Source: Hypoxylon rubiginosum (lineage: Eukaryota; Ascomycota; Sordariomycetes; Xylariales; Hypoxylaceae). Taken from it: a stretch of DNA of 64,000 nt. The DNA is taken from NCBI GenBank assembly GCA_902806565.1, contig CADCXA010000027.1, forward strand, positions 2,531,686 through 2,595,685. Reading direction: 5' to 3'. The position numbers and the translations under genes are program-made. The notes below the pieces were generated by a model. That model was given only the letters and a program-made list of their open reading frames with translations, ran no database searches and was not told the origin of the DNA. This document shows, piece by piece, positions 37,437 through 46,543 of the stretch. Numbering within the stretch: position 1 is the stretch's first letter; the number at the start of each line of letters is the position of its first letter.

Positions 37437-38433
37437 TTAGTAGGCTGCCGGCATGGTTGATAGCTTTCCACCGTCATTCACGAGGATGAATCCGTTGCAG
37501 AAAGAGCCCGCCTTGCTAGCTAGGTAGAGAACGCTGCCGGCCATTTCATCATCGCCACCGAACTTCCTGGCCGGGATGAACCTTGGATCCTTGAAGTCTT
37601 CTTTTGAGGGGTCACGATCCCCAATCAGTGTTGCGGCCAGCTCGGAGGGGTACACTGCAGATTCGTTAGTCTTTGGGACTACCGAGACACATACACAAAA
37701 CTTACATCCTGGTGCGAGCGCATTCACTCGGATGCCATGTGAACGGAGGCTGGTGCTCGTATGCTTGGTGAGGTGAAGGAGAGCCGATTTGCTTCCCGCA
37801 TAAGCAGGCGCGGAATAGAATTGCCGACTGAAGCCAGATATGCTGCTTGTGATGATTACCTGGCTCTGGATCGAAGGGACATCGCTGCCTTGCTGGGTCG
37901 GGGCTCCAAACCCCCCTTTCACCGCCTGTTTATTGCCTTCATCGAGGAGCTCGAGAAACGCCACAATACTGAAAAATGTCCCAGTTACGTTGACATGGAA
38001 GGCATGTGTGAAGTCCTCCATGGAAACATCCTCGAATAAGTTTTTACGAAGATCCTTGATAGAAGCCTCGGGGTTCCACGTATTCGTTGGCCCATAGATA
38101 CCCGAGTTGGCAATGAGCAAATTGACGTAACCGATATCCTTGGTCACGAAGTCGACGGCAGATTGCAGGGACGCCTTATCGGCAATGTTGCATTGGATGG
38201 GGACTATGCTCGGGTGTGCTCTTGCGGCTGACTCAAGGACATCTTGCCGGCGCCCAAGAATGTACACCTTCTTTGCCCCAGCACCCGCTAGTCCCTTGGC
38301 CATCGAAAAACCGATGCCTATACGCGGGTTAGATTTAGTTCAAGCAGTTGTGGGGAGGAGAGGTCGTACCGCTTCCGCCGCCCGTCACGACAGCTACCAT
38401 ACCGTCAACTCTAAACAATCCAGACGTGTCCAT
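37437..38433 (-). CDS. short-chain dehydrogenase/reductase (SDR)
   Basis: Three exons, 38433..38370, 38317..37706 and 37654..37437, give 297 residues. The NAD(P)-binding motif TGGGSGIG (18-25, split by intron 1), an ANSG variant of the NNAG motif (N92), the catalytic Ser in ITSSISG (about 179-180), and the YxxxK pair Y194/K198 mark a classical SDR. The C-terminal GSVLYLAS...FILVNDGG is also typical. Intron 2 is 51 nt, a multiple of three and free of stops, but has a perfect GTAAGT donor, a CTAAC branch point and a CAG acceptor. Its removal restores the conserved NALAPGLYPSELA, so splicing is well supported. The substrate cannot be told, and no biosynthetic genes lie next to it. Confidence 0.9.
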
Positions 38434-40181
38434 TTTCGGTGTCTTTTTTCTTCTTCTTTTTCAGACTTGAAATAGATAGAGTTGCTATGGTCTACAGATC
38501 GTGATATTCCATAGAGCGCAGCGAGACATGATATATGGCAGGTTGGAAGGTCGACTACCTTAGGTAGGTACCTAGTACGTCCGGTATGGGCTTACAAAAC
38601 CCGTAAAGTCCGATTACATATGTACCTAAGTGTGTGGGGATATCCGTCGAGGGACTTATTGTTATGATACGGAAGGATTATTTGGCCGTAAGGGATAGCT
38701 GAGTGGATTTTCTCGGGTTTAATTTACTAGCTTACACCTTACAATGCCCGTTAGGTGGTGTCGGCCGAGTCTTGTGTTACTCCGGTTCTCCCTCCGTACC
38801 TTTCGGTGTGGCGCGGTGATACAACAGATATCGTCTTGATTCCCGAATTCTCTAATCACAGACCTGATTCTATCTGCTTCGTTGACAATTTGATGTTCAC
38901 CTTGAATGGCGATGGCTTTGCTATGGTTCAGGACGGTACCTAGCGTATTCGCCTCAAGTCTAAGAGTTAGCAAGTGCTTTGAGACCTGAGTGTAGCCACT
39001 ATCGACATAATTCATCTTGAGCGAGCTTGTATTCTTTGATGCATCTGATTATCTCCTTTAGCACAGTGGCTTAATAAGCATTCTGCTCTTTGTTGAGATA
39101 GAAAGCGTTTGTTGGACGTGCTGGCGCCATCCAGCCAAAGCTCCGGTCTTGCTTGCTATTAAGTAGCGATTAAACGATAGACTCCGTCAGCAACCCCGAC
39201 GCGAGTGCTGCGGGTTTCACTACTTGCGAAGGATATCAGATACTATGAGGGTAAGGGCTTCGTCGTGCATCATTACGGAGTATCTGATATTCGATAAGTC
39301 ATTGAAAGTGAAGATTTAGGTAGATAATTCATGGGACGCCAAAATCTTGGGAGCATGTTGCGCTTTGATCTGTACCAATCTTTACTCGTGAGTGACGAAT
39401 TATGTTTGAAGAGTCCTTGGCAGTTTTTTATATTTTTATTAATAACTTCAATAGTCAAGCCAAGGCAAAAAATGCGAAGCGAAAGTATTAAACCATCATT
39501 CCCGTCAGGCGCTCCGTATCATAGGATATCTTTCTAGTAAAGATGCGCGCTGGCATTGGCAGTTTTGGCCCGATTTTCTCATGGGACAAATATGAAACTT
39601 GACGCGCGGTTGGTTACCTGCCGGCCCCCAAAACGCGTCGTCCGAAGCACGTCGCAGATCCTAAGATCTCGGAATCAGAATGGCGTCAAAGCATGACGGG
39701 CGTCCATTGGCTCAGACCGTCTGGGGTTTGCCGATCTCACACCAAAGAGCATTCGCGGCTGAACTATTTCTATCCTAGCTGTGCTCCTCCAACAAGGCCA
39801 AGCCGTGACGACTTTCACCTCCTATTCGGAGCCATGACGAGTCTTGTAGAATGCGGGTATCGTGGCCCACGGCCCCGCCAACGAGCTGGAGTCGCGTTTG
39901 ATCTCCGTGAGGGCTTGATCCCGGAATCGAATCAATGCACATCGCATGTTCGTCGAGCGAGCGGCAATGGGATATATGTCCTATCAGTAACGGTCCCACA
40001 GGAATGGGATACAAATAGATGCATGATTCCCCAGGCTTCAGCTCTCTCGCCATCAGCATCAACTATCACGCAACATTACTCGCTTCTTTTCACTTCACTT
40101 CTGCAACATACTTACCACGACCTGGTGTCACTCGTTTATTCACTTAACAAGTATATATAACTTTCATTCCAAACCGTCAAA
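38434..40181. other. 1.7-kb spacer and promoter of the small secreted protein gene
   Basis: No supportable gene. TAGGTAGGTACCTAG lies near 38558-38572. A 98-codon minus frame at 38719-39015 is slightly protein-like but unsupported. TATATATAA at 40152-40160 lies only 22 nt before the ATG at 40182, too close for a normal TATA box. Confidence 0.5.
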
Positions 40182-40676
40182 ATGGTCCGCATCAGTGTCG
40201 CTGCATTCCTGGCCTGTAAGTCTACAACAACATCAGTCTTGCTTCGAAACGTCACCTACCTACCCAAGGGCAGCTAAGGCTAACATCATCTGCTATACTA
40301 GTCGCCGTCACGGCTCTCGCCCAAGTCACCCCTAACAACGCTGGCGCCAAGAACGTCGGCGAGGGCAATGCGCAACAGTTCATCACGGGAGGTTGTGTTT
40401 CGGACGCCGTGAGTAACCCCCCTTATCCACGAGGGACCAACGCCACCTGCCGAGCGGAATGGTGCCTAACGAGTTGACGGGTGTCCGAATCTGTGCTGAC
40501 GGAAACAGGACTGTTCATCGGCTTGCTGTGCACAGGTCCAGACGACCGGCCTCGGCGTCTGCTCCGCTGAGGCGGCATCTCTCCAGAACGGCAAGCTGGG
40601 CTGCGGGTTTGTCGACCCCAACGCCTCCAAGACCATCGCCGCTGCCCAAGCGCAGGTCGACAAGCAAGGTTTCTAA
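40182..40676 (+). CDS. BAS2-like small secreted cysteine-rich protein
   Basis: Three exons, 40182..40215, 40302..40408 and 40509..40676, give 102 residues. Both introns have GT(A/G)AGT donors; intron 1 has a CTAAC branch point. Residues 1-18 are a signal peptide ending ALA, giving a mature protein of about 84 residues with six cysteines (C43, C49, C53, C54, C65, C79), enough for three disulfides. The pattern GGCVSDADC, then a CC pair, then GCGF resembles biotrophy-associated secreted protein 2 of the rice blast fungus and its many homologues. Some members are made only in planta, others are general secreted proteins. Action is extracellular; the target is unknown. The gene stands between long spacers, common for such genes. 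No toxicity is implied by the sequence. Confidence 0.87.
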
Positions 40677-41458
40677 GGACTTTGAGATGACAGCCCAATG
40701 CGTTACCTGTTGCGGCTTCGAATTGCTTCCGAGTGCTTCGAACTGATGGTCCTATTATTACATGTATATACACATGATGATCTCTTAGCTCTTATGGGAA
40801 ACCGTCGTTAGCGAGGACTTAGACCTCAGACTATAGCCTGCAGATATACATCAATAAACACTATCTGCTGATCAAAATGCCGTTTTGAGAGTGATGGTTA
40901 ATCATTGCTGTCATGCTGTGTAACTTGCCTGGCAGCATCATGCGGGCATCATTTGACAGATCATGTTCGGATAAGTTGTCTTGCGTCGGGTACCTACTCG
41001 ATAGTGAATATAACTCACAATCACCATCTTACCTATCAATGCCATATCCGATGACATGTGAAAGGGTCACTTAGGCCTGTTTGCAAGTTAACAAGTACCG
41101 TACATCGTGGCGCTCGCTCTTTGGGATCGATGCGGTGACGTGGCTCCGCGTTGATGGTCGTGATTGGTGGATTGTGACTGTACATTCTATTTGACCATCG
41201 CCGTTGATATCTAACACAAGTCATTGATCTCGTTTCCTTTATCGCAACAACATCATTGTTAGGCTTTCATCGTCTCCCATACTCTTTATGCCTTACTGAA
41301 TGAATCCAAAAAGGATGTTGTATGCTGCTGGCCTTGAGACATTCGCCTTGTTCTCCCCCTATTTTGTTTTCGATAACAATACAAATGCAGAGGACCACGC
41401 GATTCTCGTGCCCATGCGCATGTGCATATAACGAAAGTGCGAAGACAAAGATTCGACC
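40677..41458. other. intergenic, no gene seen
   Basis: About 780 bp between two same-strand genes. It should hold the 3' end of the secreted protein gene and the promoter of the RING-like gene. No repeat stands out. Confidence 0.5.
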
Positions 41459-42361
41459 ATGGCAAAAATTCAGAGAAGCAACTATCTCCCCTATATCCAA
41501 CACCATCTCGATACCCAAGACGACGAGGATTGTGTAATTCTAGACATCGAGTGCGGGATTTGCAAGGAACAGAAGCTTGACATTTCGTGGACCGCCAGGG
41601 ATCTTATTTCGTCCGGCATACCGCCGACCAAGCATCTTGAAGCGCATCGACATCTCCCTTTTTATATCAAGCATGGTCTCGAGCGAACAGTCGCACTGGC
41701 ATGTGGTCATGTTTTCGGCGATCGCTGCATCAGGAATCTGTTATCAAAAAGGCCAGGGGACCTTACCTGTCCATCGTGCGGCTTCAAGGTAGCATATCAG
41801 AGCTGTGGGCATGCTATCCGCCCTGCTCTGATACCTGTTGACGGTTACGAGCCAGTGCGCGACGGATTTCCTCTTACAATCGCCGAGGGCGGCGAGGATC
41901 CGAAGAACTGTCTCGATTGCAGATGGAAACTGATCCGTTCGAACCTTCGGTATGCACTTGCCGACGAGTGCATCTTCTGTCGGCAAATGAACGAAGTTCA
42001 CATGCCGGTCGATACGGCGGGACATCGTACACACCGGGGCAAGCACATCGAGATTGGAATCCGACAGACGTTAGACGACATCGTAGTTCTCATCTGGCCG
42101 GAGTTCGTGACGCGCGAGACTACATCGTCGGCGGCCAAGGCAATAGAGGAGAGCGACCGCCGTCAGATCCACGTTTCGCTACTCAACGCGATGATCCTGT
42201 CGGAGCTGGAGGAGACGATCTGGTATCGCTCCAGGGCCGGCAAAGCAAACCACCTCACCAAGGAGCAGTTGCAGAAGCACGCGCGAGGTGTGGCGTCCAT
42301 CGAGCAGAGCGTGCTAGATTGGATTATGAACTCTACTCAAGAGCCGAGGCGGATGTGGTAG
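41459..42361 (+). CDS. RING-like zinc-finger protein
   Basis: Single exon, 300 residues. A RING-like set of ligands is visible: C32-x2-C35, C82-x-H84, C90 and C104-x2-C107. The segment between the second and third ligand is about 46 residues, longer than in standard C3HC4 RING fingers, so the fold is probably RING-like with an insertion. Two further CxxC pairs, C151/C154 and C171/C174, could bind one more zinc. The C-terminal 100 residues are helical and hydrophilic. RING proteins are usually ubiquitin ligases; that role is inference. No membrane helix is present. I do not recognise an orthologue with a name. An 8-bp array begins right after the stop. Confidence 0.8.
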   Translation: MAKIQRSNYLPYIQHHLDTQDDEDCVILDIECGICKEQKLDISWTARDLISSGIPPTKHLEAHRHLPFYIKHGLERTVALACGHVFGDRCIRNLLSKRPGDLTCPSCGFKVAYQSCGHAIRPALIPVDGYEPVRDGFPLTIAEGGEDPKNCLDCRWKLIRSNLRYALADECIFCRQMNEVHMPVDTAGHRTHRGKHIEIGIRQTLDDIVVLIWPEFVTRETTSSAAKAIEESDRRQIHVSLLNAMILSELEETIWYRSRAGKANHLTKEQLQKHARGVASIEQSVLDWIMNSTQEPRRMW

Positions 42362-42393
42362 AAGGTCAGAAGGTCAGAAGGTCAGACAGTCAG
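42362..42393. repeat. 8-bp minisatellite (AAGGTCAG) after the RING gene stop
   Basis: Three perfect copies plus a diverged fourth (ACAGTCAG), starting at the base after the TAG stop codon of the RING-like gene. Confidence 0.95.
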
Positions 42394-43678
42394 AGGATGG
42401 ACCGTTATTATCGGTATGTAGAAGTTTACAATGAGCCAAGATTATTTACCCCACGTCCGACTGCGCCTCGCCGCACAGCAGCCGGGCGTGTAAAATAGCT
42501 GTGGAAATTACCCCCTTGTTTCTTGTGTGTGGTACAACTACAGGTATCCGACACTTGAAGCATTCCTCGAACAGGAAGGCTTGTTGGGCGCGGCCGTGTT
42601 TGAGCCATAGTAGGTAAACAGGGTTAGAGAAAGGTCGGTGTTCTGTCTTTTCGGTGGCGATGGAACTAGGAAGCGAGATTCGCAAAATTTTTGATTCGCG
42701 GGATCGGTAAACGGGAGGAGGATTTTTGAGATATGATATGTCGTTGGTCGTACAAACGAAGAGAGATATATTCCTGCAGCTGCTAAGGCTTGTTATTGCT
42801 AGGCTTGCTAGGGCTGCAGGGAACCGCCCACCCATAGCCACCTCTAGAGTGTAGATCTCCCCCGCAGAGACAGTGGGCCGGGTGGGCCATAGCAGCGGTA
42901 GTTCCAAATTTGGAACAGCCTAACCCGCATAGTTTAGAGGGACATCAGTAGCTGAAGCCCTACTTATAGGTACCTCTGAATATCAATCAAAGCGTAAGGT
43001 TATCATGATCCCGTTAAGCGTTCCTGTTAGCTATAATGTTCCATTGAATGGCTGGTCAGGTATTTATTAAGGAGAATTCAAAGATAGAAATAATGGAATA
43101 GATTACCGTATCACAGCCGGGTGCAAATTGTTTCAAGTTAGCTTCACATCCTTCAGAATCCTTCATGATATGAGCCTCATCTAATTAGGTACCTAGGGTC
43201 GAGCTGTGCTAAAGGTTGTGTTGTACGATTCAATGCCTACATGTACCTGGCAGCTCTGGGTACCTCCGCCCCCTCCCCCAAAATTCCCCGATGCACTATC
43301 CCGTTGCCATCCCGAGGTCTTTAAGTTTAGATCAGGTATATTGGCGGTGAGCTGGGCTGGTTACAGAACTAAGGTTGACTGCTGTGCCGCACTTGGTTGA
43401 TATCAGCCATCTCGATGTGACTTCAAGTGACCCAGGCTGCCTTGGGTCCTGCCCTTCTGCCTAGCCCAGTCCAGCCTATTGTGCCACTCCTTCGCTATAT
43501 ATGAACCATATAACAGCCACGAAAGCCAAACAACCTTTCCGTTGTTTTCTCTCCCTTCTCTGCAAACCCCAAACTTCGTCTCGCAGTCCATTGTCTATTG
43601 TAAATCGACCAAGTGTGCAATTCGGTTGACCCTTGAACCATATATATACTCCCCGATTCAAAATTTCGATAATCGACA
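42394..43678. other. 1.3-kb spacer, no gene seen
   Basis: An antisense frame of 153 codons at 42446-42907 has no recognisable product. GGTACCTAGG-type motifs occur at about 42968 and 43188. The right 200 bp, CT-rich, is the promoter and leader of the MARVEL-type gene. Confidence 0.5.
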
Positions 43679-44373
43679 ATGCTGAGGATTGCGACATTTG
43701 CCTTGAGAGGCTTCTTGGTGAGTCATGCAGCTTCGCCCTCCATCTTGGTCAACTTGGTGCTAATCATACTCACCGGCTCTCAGCTTCTGTTCGGCGCCGT
43801 TGTCTTAGGCGTCTCCGTCACCGTAGCGAAGCATCAAGCCATCGGCATGCCTCCATCGGAAACTTCGTTCGGTAGCTTCTGCGGAGCGTTCGGTATCCTC
43901 ATATCGTTGATCGGATTTGGCGCCCTATTCTTCGACAAGATACCCGCCTTGGTGTTGATGGCGGCCGATGGTCTCGCTACCGCCTTCTATCTTGCCGGTG
44001 CCATTGTAAGCCGCAACCTCCTATCAGCGATCATATAGGTGATCAAGGATAACCACGAACACTGTTGTTAACAATCATGCTATAGGCCTTGACACTCGCT
44101 CTCAAGTCGGTACCGAGCTGCACGAGCAAGGACGATTATAACGTTGCCCAGAGATACCTGAACAAACTCTTGAATGGAGGATGCGATTACGTTCAAAATA
44201 AGCAGCCCTACTGTCCCAATGGCTATGATGACAATGAGCTGTCGAGTCTCTGCCAGCGCGTACAGGCTGACTACGTCTTCCAATATCTGGCTTTCATCTT
44301 CGGTGTCGCCATTATCGGCATGAGCTTCTTTCTCAACAGGAGCGGCAAAGGCAGAAGCGCTGCTTACGTGTAG
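43679..44373 (+). CDS. MARVEL-type four-helix membrane protein
   Basis: Three exons, 43679..43717, 43784..44005 and 44086..44373, give 182 residues. Four hydrophobic helices are seen: LLFGAVVLGVSVTVA, SFCGAFGILISLIGFGALFF, PALVLMAADGLATAFYLAGA and YLAFIFGVAIIGMSFFL. Between helices 3 and 4 is a loop of about 60 residues with four cysteines, probably extracellular. This order fits fungal MARVEL-domain proteins of the plasma membrane (the Nce102-like group is one branch). Intron 1 is 66 nt, a multiple of three and stop-free, but has GTGAGT, a CTAAT branch site and CTCTCAG; removal restores the usual N-terminal helix spacing. The role is unknown. Confidence 0.83.
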
Positions 44374-44836
44374 AAGCAAGCCTTCTAGTGTGGCTGTTAG
44401 GATCAGCTCGAATGAATGCGGGAATAGTAGGAGGGAAAGTCTGCTATTTGTTGTCCCAAGATTGAATGTATACGTACCACAAGCGTGCCCGTCATGCGGA
44501 AATATCATTTTGACATTTCGAACGCTGCTAGTTCCTATGCACTTCATTAATAACTTGTCCATCTCAAGAGTTCATGGCTTATGTTTGTAACATATATTCC
44601 AAACTACTTGCTTACCCAAATATTTCAAAGCTGTCATCGAAGTTCACATTAATTTACTTTTACCGTCTTAATCTGTGAGCTTCTAATTTTGATCCTATTA
44701 AACTCCGATGATGATAGCCCGTGCTCATTTATATACCTGATATAGGTCTCTACTCCGAACGTGCCTATGCGGCCATTTTCAGAATCTTTATCATTCCCTC
44801 CCCGCCCACCTAAAGGAATCAAAACCTGAATACAAC
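44374..44836. other. intergenic, no gene seen
   Basis: 460 bp between two + strand genes; 3' end of one and promoter of the next. Nothing else stands out. Confidence 0.5.
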
Positions 44837-45811
44837 ATGATGCCTAATAATTCTTGCTCGAAGGCCATCGCAGAGGCTAACCCCAGCAGTTCATCGTCTC
44901 CATTGACGCAACAACCGACTGAAATCATCTTGCTCATAGCCGAGAATCTTCCAAACATAAGCGCCCTTTGCCTCGCTCTCACTTGCAAATCGCTGTTCGT
45001 CTTGCTAGGTAGCGAAGACAGGGTGCGATTCGAGCCATTTGACAGGAAGGCATTTCTCTGCTACCTCGAAAAAGATGTTCCTGGAGTATTTTACTGCCAT
45101 TTCTGCAAAATATTAAAGCGGTTCAATGAAAGTGCAAAACCTACTACATTATTCAGTCCTGATTTAGCCCTAAGCGGGCCGCGCTTTACTCGGCTCGATA
45201 AATGCGGTCCTCTAGACACGTTAGCCTTCGAAGGTACATTGCTGTACCTACCCTACAACCACGCGCGGCTGATCACGAACTACGGGCGTTTCGGGCCCCG
45301 GCACGGCTTTCATCCCTCTTATCTATCCTTTGAGTCCCCAATGCTCACGCGTGGCTCGGGACGCTTCCGAGAAGTCTGGAGCGGCAGGCTGATCGACTAT
45401 GAGCTCTTCTTGTCGTCTACGCATATGCTCTACGACGAAAACGCGGACGCCTTGCAGAAGCTCATCACTACTGTGCCATTTTATATATGTCAGCACACAA
45501 CGGTTGGCCACTACACTTGGCGCAAAAGCCATCACATAGACCTATCTCTGATCAACACAAACCAGGCTACAAATTCGTATTCCCATGAGTCGGGATCATG
45601 CAGTAGCTGCCTCACCGACTGGGACGTTTCCTTTGAATATGTGAGTCGCAAACACGGTTGGGTAGTCAAGATTGTGACGTATCATAACCTAGGTGGCTGC
45701 CGTTCACCACTTGATCCGAAATGGCAAGCTATGGTTGATATTTATGGGCCAAAGTTTCACCGAGACGTACCGAGGGGCGGTGTCAAGCATAACTGGATAC
45801 GGGACTTCTAA
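44837..45811 (+). CDS. F-box-like protein
   Basis: Single exon, 324 residues. After an S/P/Q-rich start, residues about 26-58 (PTEIILLIAENLP, then LCLALTCKSLFVLLG) fit a degenerate F-box. The remainder has scattered cysteines, including a CHFC (about 87-90) and a CSSC, and no LRR pattern. It resembles the many short fungal F-box proteins of unknown target. Two ATGs stand side by side (44837, 44840); the first is used here. There is no signal peptide. Confidence is good for the gene, lower for the F-box label. Confidence 0.75.
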   Translation: MMPNNSCSKAIAEANPSSSSSPLTQQPTEIILLIAENLPNISALCLALTCKSLFVLLGSEDRVRFEPFDRKAFLCYLEKDVPGVFYCHFCKILKRFNESAKPTTLFSPDLALSGPRFTRLDKCGPLDTLAFEGTLLYLPYNHARLITNYGRFGPRHGFHPSYLSFESPMLTRGSGRFREVWSGRLIDYELFLSSTHMLYDENADALQKLITTVPFYICQHTTVGHYTWRKSHHIDLSLINTNQATNSYSHESGSCSSCLTDWDVSFEYVSRKHGWVVKIVTYHNLGGCRSPLDPKWQAMVDIYGPKFHRDVPRGGVKHNWIRDF

Positions 45812-46523
45812 CTTGTAGTAGCCGAAGAGAGAGGGAGGATTACAGTAACACAACTTATCAGTATCACAACCTAAAGAATATATCCCATTTCCGCATCCCC
45901 ATCCGGCCAGAACCTCCCAGCCCGTCAGGCCCAGCTCCTCAGGATCGACGACGCTCTGCTCCATTTCGGCTGCCGATCCGCCTGGCTTCCCCGGAACCAG
46001 ATCTGCTGTCCACTCGCGATACTGCAGCCAACCATGGGCCTCTAGGTTGTCCACGCGGTCGCCTTCACGTTTCTCCTCGTCTCTGCCACTACTGACGCCA
46101 TCTAAGAAGATGCGCACAAGATCGGGCTACTTGAGGTTGACATCGACCGGCGTGTCGATGCGCTCAGTCGGATTCTGGTGCAGCTCCGGACGCATGACGC
46201 CGAGAAGGCCGCGAATGAAGCGAAGGCGCACTGCTATCAAACCCCTGGGAATCTTGGGGGCGGTGGGCTGGGGAGACGATGCGCTCACGGTGATGTTTCA
46301 GCGCGGGCAAGATTTCTATTTCGGCTTTTGTTAGCTGGATTTTGTTTGAGTTGCTTTATATCAAGAGCTATATCAATGTGTGGCGACATGCGAGTAAAGC
46401 CAGCTTGCAAGGGCAAAAGGGAGTCCGAAAGACAGTATCAGGTGGTTGTGTGTTACACGGCTCGATCCGAGTGGCTCACCTGATTAGAGAAACCCATGGT
46501 CACAGATCTTGGTAAACGCGTAT
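45812..46523. pseudogene. possible broken coding remnant beside AT block 2
   Basis: GC-rich sequence of about 400 bp (45.9-46.3 kb) reads like protein on either strand. Minus strand: a frame from about 46300 to 45870 interrupted once by TAG, containing GLLGVMRPELHQNPTERID and LEAHGWLQYREWTADL. Plus strand: a helical frame from about 46030 to 46250 interrupted by TAG and TAA, containing KIGLLEVDIDRRVDALSRIL. The interrupting stops could each derive from CAA or CAG by a C-to-T change, as RIP leakage would make. The two readings exclude each other and neither family is recognised. Confidence 0.3.
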
Positions 46524-46543
46524 CTTATATATTAATATATAAG
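46524..46543. repeat. perfect 20-bp palindrome at the edge of AT block 2
   Basis: CTTATATATTAATATATAAG equals its own reverse complement and lies exactly where base composition changes. Confidence 0.9.

Noticed and set aside
38719..39015. 98-codon minus-strand frame, slightly protein-like
   Set aside because: No motif, no splice context and isolated in a spacer. Conservation in a relative would revive it.
39693..40160. 155-codon + frame before the secreted protein gene
   Set aside because: It lies in the expected promoter, has no domain, and an antisense frame of 95 codons exists in the same place.
42446..42907. 153-codon minus-strand frame downstream of the RING gene
   Set aside because: No recognisable product; probably covers the 3' end of the RING gene on the other strand.
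45704..46117. 138-codon minus frame as an intact gene
   Set aside because: It runs antisense into the F-box-like gene, begins only with GTG and has a stop just upstream; kept only as a possible remnant.
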